A stretch of DNA of 20,784 nucleotides from SVTX01 sp045632305 (GTDB lineage Bacteria; Bacillota; Clostridia; Oscillospirales; CAG-272): the NCBI GenBank assembly GCA_045632305.1, contig JAZQWL010000028.1:1-20784 (forward strand). The letters run 5' to 3'. A program made the translations under genes and the position numbers. Positions 8,456 to 15,716 of this stretch are shown here, piece by piece (position 1 is the first letter of the stretch; each line of letters begins with the position of its first letter). The notes under the pieces were generated by a model. The model worked only from the letters and a program-made list of their open reading frames with translations. It had not been told where the DNA came from and did no database searches.

Positions 8456-9253
8456 TTAATTGTTCAGAAGCATGCGGTCGTTTGCGATTTCACTTCCGCT
8501 CGCCTTGGAGAACATCGAAAGGAGCTGTTCAACGGTGAGATTTTTCTTTTCCTCTCCGCTGATATCGAGAATAATATTTCCGTTATGCATCATAATAATG
8601 CGGTTTCCGTACGCGATCGCGTCGTGCATATTATGTGTGATCATCAGAGTTGTGAGCTTATTTTCGTTTACGACCTTGTTCGTAATTTCAAGAACCTTTG
8701 CGGCAGTCTTGGGGTCAAGAGCCGCGGTATGCTCGTCAAGGAGCAAAAGCTTCGGCTTCTTCATAGCCGCCATAAGAAGCGTGATCGCCTGACGCTGACC
8801 GCCCGAGAGAAGTCCCATCTTTGTTGTGAGACGATCCTCAAGTCCGAGATCAAGCTGGGCGAGCTGCTCGCGATACTTTTCTCTGTCCTTGCCTCGAATC
8901 GCCCAACGGATACCTCGATTGTGTCCGCGAGAATCGGCAATGGACATATTTTCCTCGACCCACATGTCCGACGCCGTGCCGAGACGGGGGTCCTGGAACA
9001 CTCTGCCTATATATTTTGCTCTCTTATATTCGGGGAGACGCGTTACGTCAACACCGTCGATAATAACCTGACCCTCATCAACGGAATATGCGCCCGAAAC
9101 CACGTTGAGCATAGTGGATTTACCTGCGCCGTTACCGCCGATAACCGTCACGAAATCGCCGTCATTTAAGGTAAGGGAAAGTCCTTCGAATACCTTTTTT
9201 TCATTTATAGTACCCTCGTTAAAGGTCTTGTGAACATTCTTTATCTCAAGCAT
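8456..9253 (-). CDS. ABC transporter ATP-binding protein, TrpZ-like
   Basis: A 265-residue ATPase that powers the importer. It shows Walker A GGNGAGKST (39-47), the Q-loop Gln87, the signature LLSGGQRQA (148-156), Walker B ending in Asp173-Glu174 and the H-loop His207. After the Walker B Glu the sequence reads DEHTAALD where most ABC proteins have DEPT; this is usual in the COG1101 subgroup paired with COG2984 binding proteins and COG4120 permeases. Its start overlaps the permease stop by 8 bases, and its ribosome binding site lies inside the permease's lysine codons. Some characterised relatives (TrpXYZ in streptococci) take up tryptophan or other aromatic amino acids; the substrate here is unproven. 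Confidence 0.92.
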   Translation of the reverse strand: MLEIKNVHKTFNEGTINEKKVFEGLSLTLNDGDFVTVIGGNGAGKSTMLNVVSGAYSVDEGQVIIDGVDVTRLPEYKRAKYIGRVFQDPRLGTASDMWVEENMSIADSRGHNRGIRWAIRGKDREKYREQLAQLDLGLEDRLTTKMGLLSGGQRQAITLLMAAMKKPKLLLLDEHTAALDPKTAAKVLEITNKVVNENKLTTLMITHNMHDAIAYGNRIIMMHNGNIILDISGEEKKNLTVEQLLSMFSKASGSEIANDRMLLNN

Positions 9254-10172
9254 TCTTCTTTTCCCCCTTCTTCTTTTTCTTCTTTCTCAGATGAGATTTG
9301 AGGTAAGGAACTCCAAGGAAGAGCGCAACCACAAAAGCGGAGAGCATCTTGAGAAGCTCACTGGGAAGTCCGATGAAAATAACCGTCTGGAATACGAGCC
9401 AGTAGATAATCGCGCCGCAAACCACAAAGAGGAGACGGAGCGCAAAGTTCGTTGTCTTCTTCTGGAAAAGCGCTTCACCTACGATAACTGCAGCAAGACC
9501 GATTACGATCGCGCCGCGTCCCATATTGATATCAGCCGCGCCCTGCTGCTGAGCCAAAAGTGCGCCCGAGAGAGCAACCACACCATTTGAAAGTGCCAGA
9601 CCGAACACCTTTGTAAAATCGGTATTGATACCCTGCGCGCGGGACATTTCAAGATTGCAGCCCGTAGAACGGAGGGACATACCCATCTCCGTACCGAAGA
9701 ACCAATAAAGAACGCCGATAAGCACCGCAACGAAGCCCGCAAGAATCGCGAGAGTCACGTATATTTCCGCAGTGTTACCCGAGATAAGCACCTTATCACC
9801 GTACTTGAATCTGGAAAGCGCGATATTCGCCTTGCTTCCCATAACAAGGAGATTTGTCGACCAGAGCATAAGCTGAGTCAGAATACCCGCAAGGATGGCG
9901 GGAATACCGAGTCCCGTATGAAGGAGTCCCGTTACAAGGCCCGCTATCATACCTGCAACAATAGCGACCGCCATAGCAACCCAGACGTTTGCTCCCTTCG
10001 TGATAAGCACGGTGCATACCGCCGCGCCCGTTGTTATTGAGCCGTCGACCGTAAGGTCAGCCACGTCAAGCACCTTAAAGGTAATATAAAGGCCGATCGC
10101 CATTATACCCCACACAAGTCCCTGAGCAACCGCCCCGGGCAAGGTGCCCAGCCAATTCATTAACATTTCCAT
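9246..10172 (-). CDS. ABC transporter permease, TrpY-like
   Basis: A strongly hydrophobic integral membrane protein with about eight to nine predicted membrane segments, of the branched-chain-type permease fold (COG4120 group). The tail after the last segment is extremely basic (RKKKKKKGEKKNA), cytoplasmic by the positive-inside rule. The chosen start is the ATG at 10172 because AAAGGA (10182-10187) lies 9 bases before it. A longer version from the in-frame ATG at 10190 would add six residues but has no good ribosome binding site. It is separated from the binding-protein gene by about 110 bases containing a stable hairpin, and overlaps the ATPase by 8 bases. It works with the neighbouring ATPase and lipoprotein as an importer. 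Confidence 0.88.
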   Translation of the reverse strand: MEMLMNWLGTLPGAVAQGLVWGIMAIGLYITFKVLDVADLTVDGSITTGAAVCTVLITKGANVWVAMAVAIVAGMIAGLVTGLLHTGLGIPAILAGILTQLMLWSTNLLVMGSKANIALSRFKYGDKVLISGNTAEIYVTLAILAGFVAVLIGVLYWFFGTEMGMSLRSTGCNLEMSRAQGINTDFTKVFGLALSNGVVALSGALLAQQQGAADINMGRGAIVIGLAAVIVGEALFQKKTTNFALRLLFVVCGAIIYWLVFQTVIFIGLPSELLKMLSAFVVALFLGVPYLKSHLRKKKKKKGEKKNA

Positions 10173-10181
10173 TTCAAAAAA

Positions 10182-10187
10182 TCCTTT
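10182..10187 (-). promoter_or_regulatory. Ribosome binding site deciding the permease start
   Basis: AAAGGA on the minus strand, 9 bases before the ATG at 10172, overlaps the upstream in-frame ATG (10188-10190) region. That arrangement favours the internal start. Confidence 0.5.
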
Positions 10188-10234
10188 CATCTGCGAGGCA
10201 TGATCCCCCGCAAAATCCTCTATTCAATGCTTTC

Positions 10235-10258
10235 GCCTGCGGAGGATACCCCGCAGGC
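10235..10258 (-). promoter_or_regulatory. Intercistronic hairpin between binding protein and permease
   Basis: A perfect 8-base GC-rich stem, GCCTGCGG (10235-10242) and CCGCAGGC (10251-10258), has an 8-base loop and no T-run after it on the minus strand. Placed 23 bases after the binding-protein stop, it is more likely an mRNA-stabilising or partial-attenuation element than a full terminator. Such a hairpin would favour high levels of the binding protein over the membrane components, a common feature of ABC operons. Confidence 0.6.
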
Positions 10259-10280
10259 CAAAAATTTACTATATCAAAAA

Positions 10281-11264
10281 TCAGTTCTGAGCGATCGCAA
10301 CGTAGCCCTTCGCTTCAAGATCCGCTGTGTCGATACCGAGCTCTGCACATCTCTGCGCGTTGTACTTCTTTGTGGAAACCGCCGCGTATTCGATCTTCAT
10401 TTCCTCGATCTTCGCCTCACCCTTGAGGATCTTTATTGCCATCTTAGCGGTAGCAACGCCGAGGTCGTAGTAGTTGATGGAAAGTGTAGCAACGCCGCAA
10501 CCGCCGCAAATGCCCTCTTCACCCGCTACAACGAACGTGTCGCCGATCGCACCCTTGATGGTTTCAGCGCAACTTGCCGCTGTGTTATCCGTGGGGATAT
10601 AAAGCACGCCGCACTCGGATGCCGCCTTCGCGGAAACCGTGTAAACGTCGTTGGAATCCGTGAACGCATAGCTCTTGATGCTCGCGTCGGATACACCCTT
10701 CGATGTAAGAAGTCTTCTCATCTCCTTGACCTGATAGTCGGAGTTTGCTTCACTTGAGCAGTAAAGAAGACCAACCTTCACCTCGTTTGCGTTGGGGCAA
10801 AGCTCAAGGATCATGTCTGCCTGCTTGTCAAGAGGAGCGAGGTCGCTCGTGCCCGAAACGTTAGAGCCAACAAGACCGCTGAAGTTATCAATACCGAGAG
10901 CCACGCCGTATTCGGTAATGGAAGTACCGAGAACGGGGATGTTCTCCTGCTGAGCCGCTGCCTGAAGAGCGGGAGTAGCATTCGCCATAATAAGATCTAC
11001 CTTCTTGGATACGAAGTTGCTTACTATGGTAGTACAAGTAGCGGGGTCACCACTCGCGTTTTCTTCAAGAATTTCAATATTGTCGCCGAATTCTGCCTTG
11101 AGCGTTTCAACAAAGCCCTTTGTCGCCGCGTCAAGCGCGTCATGCTGAACAAGCTGGCACACGCCAACTGTGTACTTTGTCTTATTGCACGAGGTTACAG
11201 TAACCATACACGATGCAAGACATGCAATCGCGAGAATGATGGATAAAATCTTTGTGATTTTCAT
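10281..11264 (-). CDS. ABC transporter substrate-binding lipoprotein, TrpX-like
   Basis: A 327-residue binding protein of the PF04392/COG2984 family. The N-terminal signal ends in the lipobox LASC (Cys19), with a second possible site at Cys26 (VTSC). The mature part is a two-lobed periplasmic-binding fold: the first lobe carries the KYTVGVCQLVQHDALD opening and the second the GLLYCSSEANSDYQ strand-loop seen in the family. It would be tethered to the outer face of the membrane and capture the solute for the permease/ATPase pair downstream. It is the first gene of the operon, with a consensus promoter (11329-11357) and AGAGG before the ATG. Relatives bind aromatic amino acids; because an esterase ends this operon, a different ligand cannot be excluded. 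Confidence 0.9.
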   Translation of the reverse strand: MKITKILSIILAIACLASCMVTVTSCNKTKYTVGVCQLVQHDALDAATKGFVETLKAEFGDNIEILEENASGDPATCTTIVSNFVSKKVDLIMANATPALQAAAQQENIPVLGTSITEYGVALGIDNFSGLVGSNVSGTSDLAPLDKQADMILELCPNANEVKVGLLYCSSEANSDYQVKEMRRLLTSKGVSDASIKSYAFTDSNDVYTVSAKAASECGVLYIPTDNTAASCAETIKGAIGDTFVVAGEEGICGGCGVATLSINYYDLGVATAKMAIKILKGEAKIEEMKIEYAAVSTKKYNAQRCAELGIDTADLEAKGYVAIAQN

Positions 11265-11288
11265 TTTTTTCTTACCTCTTTTCCGAGT

Positions 11289-11314
11289 ATTATCGCGAAA
11301 ATTCCGCGAATAAT
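11289..11314. promoter_or_regulatory. Inverted repeat in the leader of the ABC operon
   Basis: ATTATCGCG (11289-11297) and CGCGAATAAT (11305-11314) pair with a single bulged base around a 7-base AT-rich centre. It lies in the first transcribed bases after the -10 box, about 25-50 bases before the start codon. It could be a repressor operator or a small leader hairpin. The leader is too short (about 57 bases) for a T-box. Confidence 0.4.
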
Positions 11315-11328
11315 AAAAAGTTGTTATA

Positions 11329-11357
11329 ATTATAACACTTTATAGTATATTTGTCAA
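11329..11357 (-). promoter_or_regulatory. Consensus promoter of the ABC transporter/esterase operon
   Basis: On the minus strand, TTGACA (11352-11357) and TATAAT (11329-11334) are both perfect hexamers, 17 bases apart, with extended -10 TGT. This predicts strong basal expression, so any control would come from the leader palindrome or a bound repressor. Confidence 0.85.
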
Positions 11358-11410
11358 TCACATTTTCACAATCTTTACAGTAAATTTTGCCGATAAATCC
11401 AATAAAAACG

Positions 11411-11446
11411 AAAAACGGCGCCCGCCTGTACGCAAACGCCGTTTTT
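11411..11446 (-). terminator. Terminator of the cytidylate-kinase-like gene
   Basis: The arms AAAAACGGCG (11411-11420) and CGCCGTTTTT (11437-11446) form a 10-base stem with a 16-base loop. On the minus strand the T-run is prolonged (TTTTTCGTTTT). It lies 28 bases past the stop at 11475 and separates this gene from the ABC operon promoter. Confidence 0.85.
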
Positions 11447-11474
11447 GTATGTATATTTGTATATTCGCGAATAT

Positions 11475-12098
11475 TTATTCGTTTTCCTCTTCCCAGCTCT
11501 TTCGAACGATCTTTTCAAGAATATCAACGCAGCCGTCAATACCGAAGGTGCTGCTGTCGAGCATGATGTGATAGCTGTCGCACATACCCCACTCCCTCAT
11601 TGCAAAGTTGCGGTAATATACTCTGCGCTTCGCATCCTTATCGCGAAGTCTGTTTTCCGTCTTGTAGTCGATCTTGCCGTAGTGAGTTTCAACTCTGTTT
11701 TTACGGAATTCCATATCCGCTCTGATAAATACGTGGAGCGCATCCTCTTTGTCCTGAAGCACGAAATCCGAGCCGCGGCCGATAATAACGCAGTTGCCGT
11801 CCTTTGCAACCTGCTTGATCGCGTTAACCTGAGCTATCTGCACCTGATTTGCAAAGGAAAGGGTACCCATAGCGTCAGCGCCCGCCTGCATTGCGATCGT
11901 GTAAAGAAAGCTGCTCTTGTGAGTAGCATATTCATCATATTTTTCTACAATTTCACGAGAAAGGCCGCTCGCCTCCATAACGTCCTCGATAAGCTCTCTG
12001 TCATAAAAACGGTATCCAAGGCGTTCTGCAAGCTTCTTACCAACAGTACGTCCGCCGCTTCCGAATTCTCGGCTGATTGTAATGATTGTCTTTTTCAT
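11475..12098 (-). CDS. Cytidylate kinase-like family protein
   Basis: A 207-residue P-loop kinase of the Cytidylate_kin2 type (PF13189), a group frequent in clostridia and distinct from canonical Cmk. The nucleotide-binding loop is SREFGSGGRTVGKKLAERLG at the N-terminus, followed by the YDRELIE block and, near the C-terminus, the YHIMLDSSTFGID block typical of the group. The start chosen is the ATG at 12098 because AGGAGG (12106-12111) lies 7 bases before it; an open frame extends to 12152 but has no comparable site and starts among the promoter's transcribed bases. It is a single-gene unit with promoter 12143-12171 and terminator 11411-11446. The substrate, assumed to be a nucleoside monophosphate, is untested for this family branch. 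Confidence 0.88.
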   Translation of the reverse strand: MKKTIITISREFGSGGRTVGKKLAERLGYRFYDRELIEDVMEASGLSREIVEKYDEYATHKSSFLYTIAMQAGADAMGTLSFANQVQIAQVNAIKQVAKDGNCVIIGRGSDFVLQDKEDALHVFIRADMEFRKNRVETHYGKIDYKTENRLRDKDAKRRVYYRNFAMREWGMCDSYHIMLDSSTFGIDGCVDILEKIVRKSWEEENE

Positions 12099-12105
12099 AG
12101 CATTT

Positions 12106-12111
12106 CCTCCT
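12106..12111 (-). promoter_or_regulatory. Ribosome binding site deciding the cytidylate-kinase-like start
   Basis: A perfect AGGAGG on the minus strand, 7 bases before the ATG at 12098. It supports the shorter product over the longer open frame. Confidence 0.75.
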
Positions 12112-12142
12112 ATGATCCCTTGCGTATGTTCTCTCTTATTCA

Positions 12143-12171
12143 ATTTTATCACAATCTTTAACTTTTGTCAA
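12143..12171 (-). promoter_or_regulatory. Promoter of the cytidylate-kinase-like gene
   Basis: On the minus strand, TTGACA (12166-12171) and TAAAAT (12143-12148) have a 17-base spacer ending in the extended element TGA. It is divergent from the mntP promoter, with 31 bases between the two -35 boxes. Confidence 0.8.
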
Positions 12172-12202
12172 GAATTGTTTTTACAAAAACATTCCGCCTC
12201 TG

Positions 12203-12231
12203 TTGACAAACAAGAAGAGATATGGTAAAAT
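12203..12231 (+). promoter_or_regulatory. Promoter of mntP
   Basis: TTGACA (12203-12208) and TAAAAT (12226-12231) are 17 bases apart, with TGG as extended -10. The predicted leader to the ATG at 12300 is about 60 bases. Confidence 0.8.
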
Positions 12232-12245
12232 ATTCTCTGCGTATG

Positions 12246-12273
12246 TCGGGACATTCCGCTCCCGATGCTTTTT
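12246..12273 (+). promoter_or_regulatory. Hairpin plus T-run in the mntP leader, possible attenuator
   Basis: TCGGGA (12246-12251) and TCCCGA (12260-12265) form a 6-base stem with an 8-base loop, followed after three bases by TTTTT. It lies wholly inside the predicted 5' leader and resembles a weak intrinsic terminator. The Mn2+-sensing yybP-ykoY aptamer often found before mntP genes is not recognisable, and the leader is too short to hold one. Confidence 0.4.
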
Positions 12274-12299
12274 AAAGTAAATTTTCGGAGGTCGACTCT

Positions 12300-12890
12300 A
12301 TGGGACCCATGTTTTTTATAACCAATATCGGACTTGGCATAAGTCTTGCCATGGACGCATTTTCGGTTTCTCTGGCAAACGGGCTTAACGAGCCGAAAAT
12401 GAAGACACGCAAAATGTGCGGCGTCGCGGGTGTATTTGCTATCTTTCAGGCGCTCATGCCCTTCATCGGTTGGGTTTGCCTTCATACGATACTTCAGTAT
12501 TTCACGTGGTTTGAAGCCCTCATTCCGTGGATTGCGCTCATTCTTCTCTCCTTTATCGGAGGTAAGATGATCTATGACGGCGCGCACCCCGAATGCGACC
12601 TCGACGGTAACTGCACCTGCTCGAAATTGACCTTCGGCGCGCTCATCCTTCAGGGTATAGCAACGTCGATCGACGCGCTCTCTGCGGGCTTTACTCTGGC
12701 GGAATACAACCTCATCCTCGCGCTTGTGGCGGTTGCTCTCATTGCTATCGTAACCTTCATCATCTGCATGGCTGGTATTTTCATCGGTAAAAAAGCGGGC
12801 AACAAGCTCCAGGGGAAGGCGTGCATTTTCGGAGGCGTAATTCTTATTCTCATCGGCATCGAAATATTCGTAAGCGGAGTATTTTTTTAA
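12300..12890 (+). CDS. mntP: Manganese efflux pump MntP
   Basis: A 196-residue membrane protein of the MntP (formerly DUF204) family, which exports Mn2+ and protects against manganese excess. About six membrane segments are visible. The two family repeats each carry a conserved acidic motif: MDAFSVSLANG (Asp19) in the first segment and SIDALSAGF in the segment near residue 123. The central cytoplasmic loop contains an ECDLDGNCTC patch with three cysteines and acidic residues, which could contact metal; this is speculative. The ATG has CGGAGG 8-9 bases upstream. The gene is monocistronic, bounded by promoter 12203-12231 and terminator 12925-12972. Length matches the usual 180-200 residues. Confidence 0.93.
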   Translation: MGPMFFITNIGLGISLAMDAFSVSLANGLNEPKMKTRKMCGVAGVFAIFQALMPFIGWVCLHTILQYFTWFEALIPWIALILLSFIGGKMIYDGAHPECDLDGNCTCSKLTFGALILQGIATSIDALSAGFTLAEYNLILALVAVALIAIVTFIICMAGIFIGKKAGNKLQGKACIFGGVILILIGIEIFVSGVFF

Positions 12891-12924
12891 GAAAGTTTTC
12901 GACAAACAAAAAAGCTTTATGTAA

Positions 12925-12972
12925 AACCCCCGTACAAGTCTGTCAAAAAACAGTTCTTGCGGGGGCTTTTTG
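12925..12972 (+). terminator. Terminator of mntP
   Basis: CCCCCG (12927-12932) pairs with CGGGGG (12960-12965), with an adjoining CAAG/CTTG stem and an inner CTGT/ACAG stem, and is followed by CTTTTT. It begins about 35 bases past the mntP stop and immediately precedes the next promoter. Confidence 0.85.
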
Positions 12973-12986
12973 TCGCTCGATTTTCC

Positions 12987-13015
12987 TTGACACGTAAGGG
13001 CTTTATTGCTATAAT
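12987..13015 (+). promoter_or_regulatory. Consensus promoter of the BspA-like lipoprotein
   Basis: Perfect TTGACA (12987-12992) and TATAAT (13010-13015), a 17-base spacer and extended element TGC. The leader to the ATG is about 72 bases and contains a CCGCG/CGCGG pairing that might fold. Confidence 0.85.
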
Positions 13016-13094
13016 GCACTTACACCGAACGGCCGCGCTCACACGGGATGCGCACTCATGCTCGCGGACGCAAAAATAAAAGGAGAATTTAAAA

Positions 13095-13868
13095 ATGACA
13101 AAAAAACGAATAAAGCTGATATCAATTTTCGCAGCGGCTGCCACACTGCTTACACTGATCATCTGTCTTTACGCTTGCACGGGCGCAAAGAGCGAGGCAA
13201 CCGACGATGAGTACACAGAAAAGGTTACGGACGCTACCGATACAACCGACACCTCCTTCTACACCACACCTACCTATCAAAGCCCCTCTGAAGAGATCAC
13301 GAGCAAGGACGAGGAGCCAACCACGGAGGAGGCGACCACCGAGGCGCCCCGCGAAAAATCCCTCGAATACGTATCAAACGGCAACGGAACCTGCACCGTT
13401 GCGGGAATCGGCGACATAAGTGACACCTGCATAATCATTCCCGAAAAGAGTCCCACAGGAGAGGTGGTGACGGGAATCGGCGACAAGGCGTTCTACGGCA
13501 ACGTAAGGATCAACGCCATACAGATCCCTTCGACCGTAACGCACATAGGAAGCATGTCCTTTGGCGGCTGCACCTCGCTTATTTACATTTCGGTCAGCAG
13601 TGAGAACAAATCCTTCATCGACGACGGCGGCGTTCTCTACTCCAAGGATATGAAAACGCTCATCCACTACCCCGCGCTCAAGGGAAACGATGCTCTTACT
13701 CTGCCAAATTCCCTGACAGCCATCTGCGACATGGCGTTCTATGATTGCAATTCACTTAAATACATTGATTTCAGAGGCACAATGTCGGAATGGGCAAAAA
13801 TCGAGATCGGAGAATACAATTACGGACTTTTCGCCGTATCGGTAAGCTGTGTGGATTCAAAAAAATAA
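13095..13868 (+). CDS. BspA-like leucine-rich-repeat (LRR_5) lipoprotein
   Basis: A 257-residue surface lipoprotein. The signal segment ends in the lipobox LYAC (Cys28). Residues of about 33-87 are a Thr/Glu/Asp-rich, low-complexity linker, as used to extend a domain through the cell wall. From about residue 90 on there are LRR_5-type repeats of the BspA family, with the pattern I-x-D-x-A-F-x-G/D-C/N-x-x-[LI]-x-x-I-x-[IF]-P, for example GIGDKAFYGN, HIGSMSFGGC and AICDMAFYDC. The family commonly serves in adhesion to host proteins or other cells; here the ligand is unknown. AAGGAG precedes the ATG, the gene has its own promoter, and it shares a bidirectional terminator with prfC. Confidence 0.87.
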   Translation: MTKKRIKLISIFAAAATLLTLIICLYACTGAKSEATDDEYTEKVTDATDTTDTSFYTTPTYQSPSEEITSKDEEPTTEEATTEAPREKSLEYVSNGNGTCTVAGIGDISDTCIIIPEKSPTGEVVTGIGDKAFYGNVRINAIQIPSTVTHIGSMSFGGCTSLIYISVSSENKSFIDDGGVLYSKDMKTLIHYPALKGNDALTLPNSLTAICDMAFYDCNSLKYIDFRGTMSEWAKIEIGEYNYGLFAVSVSCVDSKK

Positions 13869-13872
13869 AAGC

Positions 13873-13906
13873 AAAACTGCTATCGCAAGATCGCGATAGC
13901 AGTTTT
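13873..13906. terminator. Bidirectional terminator between the BspA-like gene and prfC
   Basis: A perfect 14-base stem, AAAACTGCTATCGC (13873-13886) and GCGATAGCAGTTTT (13893-13906), with a 6-base loop. It is followed by ATTTTTTT on the plus strand and by a T-rich stretch on the minus strand. It lies 4 bases after the plus-strand stop and 6 bases after the minus-strand stop, so it serves both genes. Confidence 0.95.
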
Positions 13907-13912
13907 ATTTTT

Positions 13913-15505
13913 TTACCATTTATTAAATTCGGAAAGAACAAGTCCTTCGTTATTTTCAATTGCAAAATTCACCGCCCACTGACCGGGGAAAATAAGAAGA
14001 CTGTTACCACGAACGTCCACAACGTGTCTTGTATCTCCCGTAAGACGAAGCTTTGAGATCTCGCAGGGGGACTTTTCAACGTATCTTATCTGATCGTGAG
14101 GAAGATCCATTCTCGTATAACCAACACCGTATTCACTCTGCATTCTGAACTTCAGAACGTCAAACTGAAGCACACCGACAACGCCCACGATAACTCTTTC
14201 CATACCCGCGTCGGGGAGGAAGAAGATCTGGATAGCGCCCTCCTCGGCGATCTGCTCCATTCCCTTCTGGAACTGCTTACGCTTCATGGAGTCGATCTGC
14301 TCAACCACAGCAAAATGCTCGGGAGCGAACGTGGGAATACCCTTGAACTTAACCTTGAGCGGGGGCTCACAGATAGTATCTCCGATCGAGAAGATACCCG
14401 GGTCGAATACACCGATAATATCGCCCGCATACGCCTCGTCGATGATCTCTCTTTCCTGTGCCATCATCTGCTGGGGCTGAGAAAGACGGATCATTTTACC
14501 GGGACGGACGTGGAGATATTCCTTGCCCTTTGTAAACTTACCCGAACAGATTCTCATAAACGCGATTCTGTCGCGGTGCGCCTTATTCATATTCGCCTGA
14601 ATCTTGAATACGAATGCGGAGAACTTATCGTCGAAGGCATCAACCTCACCCTCCTCACTCTCTCTTGCAAGAGGGGGAGTAGTCATCTTGAGGAACGCCT
14701 CAAGGAAGGGCTCGATACCGAAGTTATTAAGAGCCGAGCCGAAGAATACGGGGGAAAGCTTACCGCATCTCACCTTATCGAGATCGAAATCAAAGCAAGC
14801 GCCGTCAAGAAGCTCGATCTGCTCCTGAAGTGTTTCACGAAGATTTGCGCCAATCAAGGAATCAAGCTTGTCCGTATCGGTAATATCACATTCTATAGCG
14901 CGGAGACGCTCGCGTCCGCCATGGAAGTTATCAAACGTCAGAATGCACTTCTTTTCTCTGTCGTAAACGCCCTTGAACGTCTGACCGCAGGAAATAGGCC
15001 AGTTCATAGGATAAGTGCCGATACCGAATTCGCTTTCAAGCTCGTCGAGAAGGTCGAAGGGATCCTGCGCCTCGCGGTCAAGCTTATTGATAAACGTAAA
15101 TATCGGAATGTGTCGCATAGCGCACACACGGAAAAGCTTTCTTGTCTGCGGCTCGATACCCTTTGCCGCGTCGATTACCATTACTACGCTATCCGCCGCC
15201 ATAAGCGTACGGTAGGTGTCCTCCGAGAAGTCCTGATGTCCGGGGGTGTCGAGAATATTTACACAGTAGCCGTCATACTCGAACTGCATAACGGAGGAGG
15301 TAACAGAGATACCTCTCTGCTTTTCAAGCTCCATCCAGTCGGAAACCGCATGACGGTCACTCTGCTTGCCCTTAACCGAGCCCGCAGTCTGGATCGCGCC
15401 TCCATAAAGCAGAAACTTTTCTGTTAACGTCGTTTTACCCGCGTCGGGGTGGGATATGATCGCAAAGGTTCTTCTGCGATTTATTTCCTGTCTTAAATCT
15501 GCCAT
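13913..15505 (-). CDS. prfC: Peptide chain release factor 3 (RF3)
   Basis: A 530-residue translational GTPase that releases RF1/RF2 from the ribosome after peptide hydrolysis; family length is about 525-530, so it is full length. GTPase motifs are in order: G1 HPDAGKTT (19-26), the G2 region RGISVT (64-69), G3 DTPGH (86-90) and G4 NKLD (140-143). The YDGYCVNILDTPGHQDFSEDTYR neighbourhood and the long C-terminal domains match RF3 and not EF-G, which would be about 690 residues. AGGAG precedes the ATG, and a perfect promoter lies at 15551-15579. It is monocistronic and ends in the shared bidirectional terminator. Confidence 0.96.
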   Translation of the reverse strand: MADLRQEINRRRTFAIISHPDAGKTTLTEKFLLYGGAIQTAGSVKGKQSDRHAVSDWMELEKQRGISVTSSVMQFEYDGYCVNILDTPGHQDFSEDTYRTLMAADSVVMVIDAAKGIEPQTRKLFRVCAMRHIPIFTFINKLDREAQDPFDLLDELESEFGIGTYPMNWPISCGQTFKGVYDREKKCILTFDNFHGGRERLRAIECDITDTDKLDSLIGANLRETLQEQIELLDGACFDFDLDKVRCGKLSPVFFGSALNNFGIEPFLEAFLKMTTPPLARESEEGEVDAFDDKFSAFVFKIQANMNKAHRDRIAFMRICSGKFTKGKEYLHVRPGKMIRLSQPQQMMAQEREIIDEAYAGDIIGVFDPGIFSIGDTICEPPLKVKFKGIPTFAPEHFAVVEQIDSMKRKQFQKGMEQIAEEGAIQIFFLPDAGMERVIVGVVGVLQFDVLKFRMQSEYGVGYTRMDLPHDQIRYVEKSPCEISKLRLTGDTRHVVDVRGNSLLIFPGQWAVNFAIENNEGLVLSEFNKW

Positions 15506-15550
15506 TTTTTCTCCTGAAATTTATATAAGTTCAAATTTTTACCGCCTAAT

Positions 15551-15579
15551 ATTATACCAAAACCGCCCTTTTCTGTCAA
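15551..15579 (-). promoter_or_regulatory. Consensus promoter of prfC
   Basis: On the minus strand, perfect TTGACA (15574-15579) and TATAAT (15551-15556) with a 17-base spacer and extended -10 TGG, 46 bases before the prfC start. Confidence 0.85.
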
Positions 15580-15611
15580 TAGCAAAAGCCAATTTTTACA
15601 CACATATATTA

Positions 15612-15636
15612 TTAACGTTAAATATTTTGTAAAATA
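15612..15636. promoter_or_regulatory. Two palindromes between the divergent prfC and rhamnosidase promoters
   Basis: TTAACGTTAA (15612-15621) is a perfect 10-base palindrome, and TATTTT-gt-AAAATA (15623-15636) an inverted repeat beside it. They end 11 bases before the -35 box of the rhamnosidase promoter. They are candidate binding sites for an activator or repressor of the sugar gene, but the region is AT-rich and short palindromes are expected by chance. Confidence 0.3.
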
Positions 15637-15647
15637 CATTAATGGTA

Positions 15648-15676
15648 TTGCAATTTATCTGCCCGTGTGTTATAAT
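15648..15676 (+). promoter_or_regulatory. Promoter of the GH78-like rhamnosidase
   Basis: TTGCAA (15648-15653) and TATAAT (15671-15676) with a 17-base spacer ending in the extended element TGT. The -35 deviates from consensus, which fits an activated sugar gene. Confidence 0.72.
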
Positions 15677-15716
15677 TGTTCTGTATGACATATTTCGCAA
15701 AGGCAGGTAAATAAAT